A stretch of 64,000 nt of DNA. It comes from Tetrahymena elliotti 4EA. Lineage: Eukaryota; Ciliophora; Oligohymenophorea; Hymenostomatida; Tetrahymenidae. A program made the translations under genes and the position numbers. Where the stretch lies: positions 387,766-451,765 of the forward strand of contig JH720341.1 in NCBI GenBank assembly GCA_000231825.2, written 5' to 3'. Below, in pieces: positions 33,601-46,400 of this stretch (positions within the stretch are counted from its first letter, which is position 1; each line of letters starts with the position of its first letter). The notes under the pieces were generated by a model. That model made no database searches. It was given only the letters and a program-made list of their open reading frames with translations, and was not told where the DNA came from.

Positions 33601-35050
33601 TAGTAGCTTAATATATTCTCCTGAATATAAGAAACCAAACACTCTTCATCTATTTCACTAATCTAACTCAGTAATAAATAATAATAGTAACAACCAAGAA
33701 CAGATATAATCATTTGTTTTTAGCTAATAGTAATAATAATTACCCATATTAAATTTGCAATAACAATAATCTATTTCTAAATTGAATTCTATTATTTAAG
33801 CATAATAAAATTCATCTTTTTCTCACATAAATTCTAATACTAATTTTACTTCAGTAGTGAAGTCTCACAACATGATTGCATAGACAATCAACAACAGCTA
33901 ATTTACCAATTTATTTGGTATTAGCGCTCCAAGTCTCACAGGCTATATCCCAATATCCCATCGCTAAAATATTCTGAATGGTATTATTGAAAATAATGAA
34001 GAAGGAAACATAATTGAATCAGATTAATGTCTTCCTTTTACTAAAAAAATAAACCAAGAAGAAAATCATTTTATTTCAGCTCAATAGCCTGGTAATAACT
34101 CTAATTTAAATCGAACACCTGTACATAATCGATTAACTCAAGATAATATGAATGTGAAATTCAAAATTCTTACCTACAATGATATCGATGATGAATAATC
34201 ACAAAGTGTAGAAGATTAGTAATTATAATCACAATAAAATTAGCAAAAGATTAGACAATTATCTCATTCAAAAAATTAGGAAAGCGAAATGAATATTCCA
34301 TCCAGAAAAGAAATAAATTCTTAATCCCTTAAGAACAGTATACGGATAGATTTCAACACTCCTAAAAAAAAACGTGAAAGTTCCGTAAAAGATTAATACA
34401 TACCTAAAAGTTTGGCTAACATAGAAGAAAATGATGTACATGATGTTTCCCCTCATTTTCCATCATCTAACTAAAACTCGCTGGTTGACAGTGAAGATTT
34501 AATTGAATTTAAGAGGGATGATGATTTTAATGATTTGAGAGGCCATATACATAATAATTATACTTTCATTGAGCAGAAAAAATTTCATATCTTAGAAACC
34601 TATTTAAATTAAAAGCTCAAAAGAATATTAATTGTAGATGACACTCCATTCAATATTAGAGCATTGAAAATTGTCTTGTAAAATATAATCTCATCCTCTT
34701 AAGTTGAAATTCTTCAAGCATTTAATGGACAGTAATCACTACAAGTTCTTAAAACCTGCTTGGATGAATAAAAGCATGTTGATTTAATATTTATGGATAT
34801 TAATATGCCTGTTATGGACGGATATGAAGCAACTAAGAAAATAAGAGAAATAAAAAGCTATGACAATACAAAAATTATATTTGCTACAGCTTATTCTGAG
34901 TACTCAGATATATGGAAATAAAATAAAACAGGAGGAGATGGATATCTACAAAAACCCATTCATCGTTAGGATGTTATAAGAATTTTAAAAGATTTATCTC
35001 TTCAATCATTTAACTAAAACAAATAAAACAACTAATAAATGTTATAATGA
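30653..35050 (+). CDS. membrane hybrid histidine kinase with receiver domain
   Basis: Predicted 1,117 residues from three exons (30653-31327, 31379-31863, 32857-35050). The N-terminus has about six hydrophobic helices between residues ~45 and ~205. A cytosolic linker leads to a HisKA domain with the phospho-acceptor SHDLKTPLNAM (His ~398), an HATPase domain with N-box NIIGNALKFT, G1 DSGTGIE and G2 GVGLGLAI, then ~400 residues of Asn/Gln/Ser-rich linker, and a C-terminal receiver with VDDTP, MDINMPVMDGYE (Asp ~1034) and LQKP. All residues needed for ATP binding, autophosphorylation and phosphotransfer are present. Ligand unknown; no PAS or GAF domain was seen. A separate HPt protein and response regulator would be expected elsewhere. 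The second intron is unusually long (993 bp). Confidence 0.92.
31864..32856 (+). other. long intron of the histidine kinase gene
   Basis: Inferred from the phase-2 donor CA|GTAATTC and acceptor AAAAAG|GTATAAAG, which join codons cleanly into YKDELLATVSHDL. At 993 bp it is far longer than the other introns here. It contains a 68-codon plus-strand frame at 32231-32437 (67 of them a standard-code frame) and other short frames, but no recognisable domain. An unrecognised sensor exon cannot be excluded. Confidence 0.6.
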
Positions 35051-35755
35051 AAAACTAATCTTCTGATAGACTGAACAAATAGTAAAAAGTTAAAGGCTAA
35101 ATAAAATTAACAAAATACCAAAAGAAAAATTAAAAAATAATTCTTCAAAAATTTTCTAATTACAATCATTTTTCTACTAAATTTCTATTTTACTCTAAAA
35201 TTTTTAAAATCAACAATAATTATTTGATACATGCATGATTGATACACACAAAAACAAGATTTATTAATTCATAAAAACATGATTTAACATTTAATAAAAT
35301 TATGTTTATTGTAATTAATTGGTGATAAATCTTTCTTCCAATAAAATAATTATTTTTTCTATCTAAATCCATACATAGATAATAACCAAAAAATTAATAA
35401 TATAATCAAATAGACTAACTAACTAACTAACAAACCAACACATATTGAACTAATTTCCTTATTTTCTATTCTACTATTATTTAAATTATTTCTTTAAAAA
35501 TCTTTATTTTTCCATGTCTTTAAATGTTAATTTATTATATTTTATCATTTTTAAATACATGTTTTATTATACTGTTTAAAAATAATAAATTTAGTCTCTT
35601 TTTAATTTGCTTTTTTTTAATTTAAAAAAAAAACCTACCTAAAAAGCAGAGATAATTAAAAAATCAAAATGAGCTATTAAACAACAATAATATAGAAATA
35701 TAAATTGTATTTTTTTAAATTATTTTAAAGGATTTTTAAATTTATTGTAGATTTT
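35051..35755. other. spacer between convergent genes
   Basis: 0.7 kb, AT-rich, with a (CTAA)n microsatellite at 35414-35431. Presumed 3' UTRs only. Confidence 0.5.
35414..35431. repeat. ACTA microsatellite
   Basis: Four and a half perfect ACTA units in a non-coding spacer; ordinary simple sequence. Confidence 0.8.
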
Positions 35756-38700
35756 TCAGATTTCATCTTCATCTTTTTCTACAAAGCTGTAACAATCATC
35801 TTTGCTTTCTTAAGTTTCTTCTAAGATTTTGCAATCATTAATATCTGAGATTTGCAAATCCATATTTTACTTAAAAATTTCAGAAATTTAATCAAAATTT
35901 ATACCTTTATCTACAAGGATAAAATTTGCTTGGTTGTCAATTATATTTTATTGTTTGATATTTCTTAGTTTCATTAAGTAAAAGCACTTTTCTTTTTCTT
36001 TTTTTACCTTCTTTAAAAGATGATCAGGCATAAAGTAGTTATCTTTTATAGTGTCCTCAACTTAGTTTGATCCTAATTTAATAGAAGCTAAAGCCAAGAA
36101 ATGATATATTAAGTTATTTAGAGTAATATTTTTTTCATCTATAAATTTTAAAACCAATTCTACTATTTCTGAAATCATAGTATTCTAGATAACATTCACA
36201 GTGTATCTTAAAATGTAAACTAAGGATTCAGCATACCTTTATTATGCTAAATTTTCTATGAACTTGTGATAGAACAAAGCAAAACCTTGGTGTTCGATTA
36301 TCATAATTAAAACGATTCTGTAAAGATTTTAGTCAATAGATGGAGAAATATTTATAATGATATCAAAGAGTTTCAAGATCTAAGATGGCTTGAATAAGGT
36401 ATGAGTGCGGGTAAGCAATTTTAAAGTATTTCTAACAACATTCTTGTTAGATTTTTTTAGTAAAGTAGAAAAGATTTTGAGATAATTTAGTGAAAACTCA
36501 TTCTTTTCATTCTTAGAATAAAACTCAATCTCATTTTTAATCAACCTTATAAGACTTACTTCTTTTTTAATTGTTTCTTGGCAAATCATAGTTTCAATTT
36601 CATCGCATTTTGATTTTTCCTTTTAAAATTATTATAAATTTATTTAATAACTTTTTTGAACAATTTTTTTTTTCATCTTGAAAATATTCAAGATAAAATT
36701 GATAAAAATTATTTATTTATTTCATGGTTTTATATTTTAGAATTTAAAGACTTAAACTGAATTTGTTGGGTTTTAATAAAAAAAAAATAATAAAAATTAG
36801 AATTTTGTTAATTATGATTAAATAATTTGAATTGTTTAATTATTATTTCTATTTTTTCAAACTATCAAATTTATAATAGGTTACTTTTGGATTAAGTTGG
36901 TCAGTGTTAGGAGTCTTTTATTGTGTTTCCTATTTGAATTTCCTTAGTTAACACATTCTGAAGCTGCCAATATATGAATTTACTTTATCACCAATTATCT
37001 AATTAAAAAACAGCAATGAAATTGAAAATTGAAAAATAAATTAAAATTTACAAGTTGAATTTAAATCAAAATTTGAAGTGAATAAAATCTGATTTATGGA
37101 TTAGAAGATGAGGAAACTTTTTATCCAATTAAATGTAAAATCTGATCTAGTTACTAAGCAAGTTAACCATTATTGTTTCTCATAATAAAATTTAATAGAA
37201 TCTTAAGTGTGTTCAACTATGTTAGTAAATTCTAAGACAATAGAGAAGAAAATATAGCTGCAAATAGCTCAGAATTAAATACCTTTAATTCATAAACCAT
37301 CTAAATTAAAGCAACCACTTGATATTAAAGAAATGAAGATATATTTGCATTTTTGATGGCTAACATCAAAATTTCTTTAATACATGGCTAATACATCTAA
37401 ATAAGCTTGGGTGTATTGCTTTCATATAGCATCATATAAATCTTGAGAATCTTCATTGAATAGGAGAGACCTTTTGTGTTCTAAAATTAGAAAAACTAAA
37501 CAAATGTAGAAGACTCTATTTAAATTTCATGAATGTTAACTGAGCCATTTGTTAAATTATTATACAAAGTTGAAATTAAGATAAATTTCTCTTTGTAACT
37601 TTTTGAAGCAAACTAATTGTAATCTTAAAGAACAACTCTTGATAGGAACTAAAGATCAGTTTTGATTTTATCTAATTCTGCCATTCTCTTGTTATGTTTT
37701 ATCAAGTTCTACTTACCTAGTGGTTTCTCTTATTTTTCAGCTACGGATTCTATTGCTTCTATTTATTTTTCTACTTTCTGCTTCAACAAAGGTTTTTCTT
37801 TTTATTCATTCTAAATTTCAGGATTTTTTATCAAAGCTAATAAAAGCTATGAAGCTTTTTCAGGAGACAGTTACTGATTGGGATCTTTTTATTACTTTTC
37901 AGCAGAAGAATTTTGAGTTTAAGTAGATTATTCAGTCTATTTAGAGATAGGAAGGTCATCGCTTTAAATGACAATTTAATTATGGTTTTATTAATTTTCG
38001 AATGATATTGTGATCTTATGTTTTTTTTCGAGCTCAGATACAACAAACATAGCCTATTTTTTATCCATTTTGTCTAAATTTTTTAATATAGATTCTTAAC
38101 CCATTTCTTAGATAAGCTATGAGAGGAGTTCCAAACAAGCTTTTTTCAGATTTATACTTGAAGAATTTGCTGCAATGGTAGAGAGTAGATTTGGTAAGCA
38201 AAATTCATTAAAATCTTCAAACCTTATCTTAATAGGACCAAATTACTTTAAAGTCAAAATATATAGGACAATTTCTATAGCAATTTAAGCAAAATATGGT
38301 TGATTTGAGACAACAATTAATCCTAGGGTTTAAAGCAAATCTGAAGGCACTAGCTAGTAGAGATACTTAAAAATTTCCAAGCATTACTATTTAAATTTGG
38401 ATTTAGCAGTACTGTTAAATATCATATACTTGACATAACTTTCAACTGAAATTTCTAATTTTTAAAAGTTAAATTAATATTTTCAATTTTTTTGCAAAAA
38501 ATTAAACAAATAAAATAAATTTATTTCAGCAACAAAATGAATTTAAAATTCTTCTTTTTTATTCAATAATCATTTAAATCGAAAGAATGAATAATATCTT
38601 AAAATGAAAAAATATGTTATTAACAGTAATTACATTTGAATTAAAATTTCTTTAGGTAGAGGAGCATCAAATCAAGCATTTTCTGAACAAGCACTGGGCT

Positions 38701-38868
38701 TATGTCTTTGAAAAAAGATTATGCGGATTTTTACATCAGCTCCTCAATATCATTTGTGGCAGAAAGCGAAAAGCTACTTTGGATCAAATACTCGAGTTTT
38801 TCTAACTCTTTTTTCTTAGATTCAAACTTTTCATTGCTGTTGGTTAAAATATTTTCAGTCAAGTCCAT
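35756..38868 (-). CDS. HEAT-repeat protein with TOG-like N-terminal part
   Basis: Preferred model: one 871-residue protein from four exons, introns 38455-38633, 36999-37051 and 36620-36884, all in phase. The start is MDLTENILTN. The N-terminal ~250 residues are paired helices ending in KKACLELLSQLIQEMG and LDKMDKKQAMFVVSELEK, reminiscent of TOG-domain closing helices in XMAP215/CLASP-type microtubule proteins. A Gln/Glu/Lys-rich linker (residues ~280-340) follows, then more HEAT-like helices (IKEILMLAIKNANISSFLQY; VVRNTLKLLTRTHTLFK) and an acidic C-terminus. No enzymatic motif. An alternative is two genes: the left-hand part can start at its own ATG at 36676 (306 residues), with the upstream gene ending at an uncertain stop near 36688-36724. 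A microtubule role is inference. Confidence 0.6.
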
Positions 38869-39471
38869 TTTTAGTCAATTTGGATTTATTTTTAGTGTTT
38901 TTTTCTGATTTATTTATTTCTTAAAATAACTTTATAAATAGAATGAAAGATTTTTAAATTTTTGAAGAGAAAAGACTGTTTATATTTTGAAAAAAACCTG
39001 ATAAGAAATTTTTAGATAATTTTATATAGAAATAAGAAAATTTAAGATTCCTAGGATAATAAAGTTACAATAGTGACTTATTATGAAACTTTATAGCTAA
39101 GTTTTCAAATAAAAATAATTTATCAAATCACTAAAAATGTTACTAATAAAATATTTTAAATTGGATTGATTTAGAGATTAGTTTATTACGCTGATTTTAC
39201 CTTAACTATTTTTTTAAATTTTATTTTCATATTTTTTAAATGCACTTTTTATATAGAAAAATAGATATAATTACGTATATGTTATAAGATTTTAACAGAA
39301 TTTATTAACAATCTAATTATTTTTATAGAAAAAATATAATTTTTCCAAAATTAAGAAGAACAGATAGATAGACTTACTATTTAGAAATAAAATAAATTTA
39401 ATTTTAATAAATCTTTTTTTAAAAGTTTTAATTTTACTTTGATTTTTTTAAGCATTTATTAATTAAAAATT
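38869..39471. other. AT-rich spacer
   Basis: Promoter side of the HEAT/TOG gene (minus). No other feature recognised. Confidence 0.5.
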
Positions 39472-40575
39472 ATGACAATTGAAGAAGATATTTATTTATT
39501 CAAGAGTAAAAAGTTAGACTCAATAATCAAGATATTTTCCTTTTTAATGAGTTCACATAATAGTTCTTTGAAACACTTTTTTAAATTAAATTCATAGCTA
39601 TTATCCAGAGATACAATTAAGGCTTTAAATTAAAATAGAAACAAGTATTATATTATTTTAAATATTAAACTAAATGATATATAACAAAAATATAAATATT
39701 TATGTAAAAAATTTCAAAATATCTAATAAAAAATATTAATTTAAAAATAGTAACAAATTTATGTTAAATAAAATAACCTTAATGTCTAATCTTTGTAAGA
39801 GGGAGGAGGTAATGTTGGTAGTAAATTAAAAATAAATTAATCTAATTATTATTTTTTTTTAAATTTATTGCTACATTCTAAATTTTGTTAAAAGTTGTAG
39901 TGGTATTTTATTTAACCCATAAATTAAACAACTATTTTAAGATTGTAAATAAATTAATCTTTGGATTTTTATTTTAAGGATTTTATGTAATCAATTTTTT
40001 TCTAATCGAACAGAAAGAAATTAAGATTTGTTTTGTTCAAAACACTAAAATTTAATGAAAGAAAAATAAACATTATTTTTGTGAAATTTCACAGATTTAT
40101 GAAAATTCTCTCCACAGGTTTTAGTTTTGAAATTTTTATAATCCTAAAATTCTCCAATAATTCAATAATTGAATTAATTATGAGATAGTATTATAAAAAA
40201 TCAAATTTTTTTTTAATTAATTTTGTAGATTTGAAGAAAAGAAATCTGGAAAGATCTTCATAAATAAGATTAATTGTTAAATAATCTGTGAGATTACATT
40301 AATCATCATAACAAATTTAAATTAAAAAAAGTATTTACAATTATTATATCTATTTTGTTAAATAGATGAAAACATAACAAAATGATTTACAAATAAAATC
40401 TAAATTTAAATAATAATAGTTTATTAAATTATTAATGGTGGTTTTAAAGATATGCAGTTTCCCCTCTAGCATATTTAAAGAAATGCTTTGTTACTTCAAC
40501 ATATCGGAAAATATATATTTATTTATTTATTCAGAATTATTTGGGGAAGAAAAAATCATTACTATATTATTATGA
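39472..40575 (+). CDS. doubtful long open frame (367 codons, AT-rich)
   Basis: Under ciliate code the frame from ATG 39472 runs 367 codons to TGA 40573-40575. The first third could be a protein (TIEEDIYLFKSKKLDSIIK; SRDTIKALNQNRNKYY). The rest is Lys/Asn/Phe/Ile-rich with long poly-A/T tracts and looks like spacer DNA. With TGA as the only stop in such AT-rich sequence, long open frames arise by chance. It could be a fast-evolving lineage-specific gene, a decayed gene, or nothing. No motif or membrane pattern stands out. Confidence 0.25.
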
Positions 40576-40734
40576 TATTTCAAATATCTGAAATATCTTA
40601 GCAATAGTCAAGAGAAATTAATTATTATTTTTTATTTACTATTTTAATGATAGGGTTGTTTAAAAGATAAATTAATTTTTTTATTATGAAATTATGAATG
40701 ATGTATTTTTAATATATTTTAGATGATATTCTAA

Positions 40735-41989
40735 TCAATCATTATCTTCGTCTGGATTTACATGAAAAGTTAAAGAAAAGTCTTCTGATTATTTAGTGTT
40801 GCATTTATATTCATATTCGTCTTTATTATTTTCATGATTTTTATTAATGTGACATTTAGTAGTATCTTTTTCTTCACTAATTAACTATGAACTATCTAAG
40901 CTAGATTCTTCGCTTTTCTCTGATCTACGTAAATGCTAGAAAGGATCAAGAGAAATAAAACCATATACAAAAGCATTTAGGAAACCATTTAAAGTAGCAA
41001 ATGCTAAATCAACACTATTTAGCCATTAAACATCTTCATTTTTAATTACTTCTGTTACACGCTCAATGATAATCCATATCCATGACAAGAATAAAACAAG
41101 AGGATAAAGCATTAGATTTCTAATTTCTCTCTTATCACTGGTTTCTACTTTATTTTTGTGAAAGAAAGAATATATTTTTATAACAGAAAACATATCAAAT
41201 ATCAAAACTGATATAAAAGGTGTATAGTATAAAAAGACTCTTAATAAAATTCCTAAATAATCTGTAGAACCATTCTCTTCTTATAAAGATAAGAAACACA
41301 TAACATTTTCAATAGGTTTTAATCTGTCATATCTATCCAAAGCAAGTGGTCTAATTATGCAAAAATTAGATTAGTTAGTATTTAATAAGATTTAAAATAT
41401 TGGGAATGATAAAAAGTTAATAAATAAAGTTTAGATAAGATAATAAATAAATCATCCATTCAGTTATTGTATCTAATATTTATGTACTTTGGATAATTAA
41501 GTTGTATGATTTTATACTTGAAATCAAGTTAAATTAATGAAATCATCTAAATGTAAACTTTATAAATTATGAGATGGAATAAAATGGTTACATGATTGAG
41601 AAGAACAATGGAAGTACTACTGTGTACTTAGCAAAGTATAAATGAGGGTTTTTTGATTTTATTGGCTTGCGATGGATAATAAATGAATAAAGAGACCAAG
41701 AAATAGTAACTGTACTAAAAAAAGATCCTAACATTGTAAATAATTTAATGGTTGCCTGCATTCTGCAAAGTGGCATAGTAATTACAGAATCAGGATCTGC
41801 AAGATAAAAAAAGATTGGAATAACTATATTTATGCTCCAAATAAGATCGAAAATAAATAGTGGAAGAACTAGTTTAAAGGCATAAGTTCTGCTGTTCTCT
41901 TTAAAAATATAAATTAAAATAAGACATGCTGTAGAAACAATTGAAAGCATTCCTGATATAGATAATCCTACTTGAGGAAGGATGCTCAT
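40735..41989 (-). CDS. cAMP-receptor-like G-protein-coupled receptor
   Basis: A 348-residue protein in two exons (41989-41559, 41350-40735), with a 208-bp intron at 41351-41558 in phase 2. Seven hydrophobic helices are visible: LSISGMLSIVSTACLILIYIF (1), FKLVLPLFIFDLIWSINIVI (2), the TMLGSFFSTVTISWSLYSF helix (3), YTVVLPLFFSI (4), RVFLYYTPFISVLIFDMF (5), LMLYPLVLFLSWIWIIIERV (6) and VDLAFATLNGFLNAFVYGF (7). A Cys in the first outer loop (MPLCRMQ) and one in the second (ENVMCFLS) could form the family disulfide. Order, short loops and the LNAFVYGF end of helix 7 fit the Dictyostelium cAR/CRL class rather than rhodopsin-type receptors. The ~75-residue cytosolic tail is Ser/Glu-rich, suiting phosphorylation. 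Ligand unknown. Confidence 0.82.
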
Positions 41990-43473
41990 TTAAACTAATT
42001 ATTAATTAAACTCAATTCGATGTACTCTTATGTATTAACTGATGATAATTAGCTTTTTAAATTGTTTTTATAGTTTTAGTGGGTTGGTTGATCTACTAAT
42101 TTTTAGCTCAAAAGTAAGCTTGAGATATTTATTTATTTAGGCTACTTTGTTTTCTTTCTTAAAATTGTTGCAGAAAGACAAAACTTTATTTTTTTCAACT
42201 ACTTTAACCTTTTATTAGATTAATTTTTTTTTGTTGTCAATCAAATCATTGACTTCTTAAAAATTAAAATTTTGATTTTTCCCAAAAACTCATAGAAATG
42301 AATAAATAAATTGGTTGGGAATAGGCCAATCTGAATGACTGATCTAAATACTTACTTTTTTTTACAAGCTATATTCTTATTGTTTATTAATTAGCATTAT
42401 TATAATAAATCAGCAACAACCAAAATATATTTTTAATTATCTCATCCATAAATTAGCAAATTTCAAACGATTTTAAGCCATATTTTTTTATACTTTAAAA
42501 AAATATTTTTATTTTTTTACAAAAAAAGCAAAAAAATCCTGTTTTGCTTGAGTTTAAATTATTTTTTATTTTTCAGAAAATTAAGTTTAACAATTATCCT
42601 TTTGTTTGTGTATCTTTTTAAGTAAAATAGTAAAAGAAATAAATATTCGCACAATAAGACCTGGAGATAAAATGATAATTTTTTTAAAAAATAAGTAAAA
42701 ATAGAAAAAATTTATTCACATAATCTATCTACTCAAAAGAAATAGCATTAAATTTATATTAAAGTAAATAAAACTTTTTTAGCATAAATATTCATTTTAT
42801 ATTTTGCTGAAATGTTTAAAATAAAAATATTGCAATAAGCTAATAATAAATTAAAAAATTTTTATTTTTTAAATACTAGCTTTTGATACATTTTTTCTTA
42901 ATCTTTAAAAAGACTCCTATCGCATAACCATATTCGAAAGTATTTGTAAATAATTTTTAATACTGTAAGCCAAAATTTATTCGCGGATTCATAATTATTT
43001 TTTTAAGCCAACTTACTTATTAAGAAGCATTATTTAGATGTTTAATTAAGAGAACTAATATTTAGAAATAAACTTGCTTGATAAATCATCTTACAGATAA
43101 TTACTTTAATATTTTGATTTTTAAAAATACCATAAAATAATCATAAGCCAAATGATTGATTTTAAATTTTTTTATGACATATTTTATTAATTTTATTTAA
43201 ATTCTTTTAAAACTAAAATTTCTACTTAAATTCTTATTTTAAATTAAACTAACTTTCTCTAATTATTGTAAATTATGCCAAAAGAATTACTTTAAATTAA
43301 CTTAGGTCTTGGTTGTTTAATAAAATAAAAATTTTTAACTTTTTGGTTTACTTATTATATTGTAGAAGTAGTATTTAAATAATTAAATTAGCTTTAAGTT
43401 TATTCTTTACAAAATTCTAAAGGAGAACTAATTAGCTTAAAATAATAAGAATTCTAAATCAGTTTAATATAAT
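41990..43473. other. divergent promoter region
   Basis: 1.5 kb between the receptor (minus) and the channel gene (plus). Mostly A/T. An ATG at 43275 opens an 80-codon frame out of phase with the channel; it may be an upstream exon of the channel or chance. Confidence 0.45.
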
Positions 43474-46400
43474 ATGGAAACTAGATTTAAACAAGCTTAA
43501 ACTAACTGCACTTCTGAAAAAACATACTAGGTTGAGTAAACTAGTATTTAAAAAAAAGCTAGCTAAAAAAGTAATGAGAAGATTTGTTAGAGGATTAAAA
43601 TACATTTTTATAAAAAATTACAATTATGTAAATAGATAGTAAAAAAATACTACAAGGTAATACCTGTCTTTAATCCTTTTAGTAAATTTCTTTTATTTTG
43701 GGAAGTTATATAAATTATAGCTATTCAAGTCTTGATTTACGTTTATCCTTTATTTCCTTTTGTAGACATACGCTTAGACTATCTTTTAGTTCATATTTCA
43801 TCGTATTTAGTATTATTTGATCTCATTGTTAGAATAAATACTGGATACTTCTAAAGAGAAGAGTTTGTTAAGAGTAGGAGCAAGATAATAAAAAAATATA
43901 TTTAATCTGACTTTGCATATGATATTCTGGGAGTTTTTGCTATTATTTCCTTTACTTTAATCACAGAGAATGTTTAAAAACTAAGTCTTCTAATAGTCCT
44001 TAAGCTATTTTCTATTTAAAAAAAGTTTATTTACATAGAAGACTCACTATTCCATAATTTCACTCTAAGAAATGTAATAAAGCTTTTTAAACTAGTCTTT
44101 ACTATTTTTGTTTTTTCTCATTTATTTGCATGTGGTTGGATTTTTACAGGCAGATAAAATGGATACTAAAGTTGGATAATTAAGAATAATCTTTAAAATT
44201 CTGATTGGTAAAATTAATACATCTTTGCAAATTAATAATTTATTAATTAAACAAAAATCAAATAGGAGTGAAGTCTATGTAAGAGCAATATACTTTGCTT
44301 TGGTTACAATGAATACAATAGGATATGGTGATATAACTGCTATTAATTTTGAAGAAACAATCTTTTGTTCAATAGTCATGATTTTGGCTTGTGGTATGTT
44401 TGGATATTCTTTAAATCAAATAGGTAGAATTTTCGAAATCCTATTTAGAGATTCAGATTGTCTAAGAGAAAATATAGCCATTATGAACACTTACATGGAG
44501 CAAAAGTAGATAACATAATCGCTTTAATTTTAGATAAGACAATATCTTCAGTAAATTAATGTTGATTTTTTTAATGAAATCAAACGTTTTTTATGAGAAA
44601 TAATATTTTATTTTTAAATATGATCTATTCATTTCTCATAAATTCAAATAGATGCTTCAGGATTAGAAAAACAAAATACTCAATAGATTTTTCATTTTAT
44701 TTTAATATATTTATCATATGGTTATTCATATTTTATTTAAAAGATATTATTGGAATGAAAGTAAAGCTATTGAAAAAAGGTAGCAAAATGATTTAATTAA
44801 TGCTTTATCTAGATAACTTTAACAATAATTATAAGTTGATGCTAATAAGCTCGTTCTCAAAGATGTGAATATTCTATCTTAAAATTTTAGCTAAGATTTG
44901 CTTAAATAGACTGTGAATATCATTAAAGAATTTAATTCAACACCTGATGAAATCATATTTGCTGAAGGGGAAATTAGCGATTAAAATGGCCTTTATTTTA
45001 TAGAGTAAGGCAAATGTGAAGTATTTCTTAATAAGAGCCACTCTAATCAACCTATATAGATTCTAAATAAAGGTGACTACTTTGGTTCTTATGGTTTCTT
45101 TACAGGTAGTCAAAGGCTTTGTGGTGTTAGGAGTATAGGATTTTGCACACTACTTTATATTACAAGAGATGATTTTTTAGAACTGTGCAAATAGCATTTT
45201 CTTGATTATGAAAAATTTTGTTTTATAAAAGATACCTTATAATTTGAAGGTAATTTTAATATATTGAATGAGGCTTGCTATAAATGCAAGTAGAGTGATC
45301 ACACTTTTAAAGAATGTCCTTCAACTAATTTTTACAAGAAATAAGATTATATCTAATTTATGATAAAAGATTCCTCAGAAAAATAAGTGAATAGAACTTT
45401 TAAAAAAAGAAGTATACCAAAATTTCGAAGAACTTTGCTGAAAATTTCTTTCATTCAAGATGAAATGAATTGCTATTAGAAAAACAAAAATAAAGAATTA
45501 CTTTAATATATTGATGATAATTTTGTAAATGCTCTCTAGGATTTCTTTGATTCTGATAACTCTGATGGAGAAGACGAGGGAAGTTCGTTTCAATAATAAC
45601 AGACTGAAACTCGTAAAAATCGTGATACTCTTTCTTTCTTTTCAAGAACTCATAAGAGCAACAAGGAAGAAAAATCATCAAATGATTCAAGTTAATATGA
45701 AAGTAAAATTCTATCTGAAGATTAGGATTCTAAACTAGATCAAAGTTTACACAACTTTAATGATAAAAATCAATTAGAAAATAATTTTATAAATCCTAAA
45801 AACATAGTGAAGCAACTCTCTTCATCAAAATATTTCAAAAAACTAGTTTAGCAATAAATAGATAACTAAATTAAAATGATTGCATAAAATATTGATGACT
45901 CTAATTTCAGCGAAATTGATACTTCATAAAAAGACTTTTAAAATTAAATTAAACTTAGAACTCAATCTTCAAAAAATTTAAAGAATAAACTATCTGGCAG
46001 AAATAAAATGGTGAATAAAGTAAAAAAGATTATTAATGCTGCTGCTTTGTTTAAAAAGAAAGATGAAAAAGTAATTCCTGAAAACCACCAAAATTAGCAA
46101 TTAGAATTTTACAAACAATAAATTGCAAGTAATCAAATAACTTTATATCTTCTAAAATAAAAGAATTTAAAAGAGGAAACTTCCTACACTGATTAATATA
46201 TTTAAAATGAGTTTGAGCACTTATATAAATTTAAAGTTTACTATCCCAAAAACAATTTTGATGTCGTTATCTAAAATTATAATATTAAAAATATTGAAAA
46301 AAATTTATAAAATGAGAAGAATAAACCTTTACATGAATCAAAAAAAAAATTCTTAAATAAAATGGAGCTGTAAATTTAATTATAAAGAAACATGACTCGC

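Noticed and set aside
43275..43518. ATG-initiated 80-codon frame upstream of the channel
   Set aside because: Out of phase with the channel exon and no convincing splice; kept only as a note in the spacer entry.
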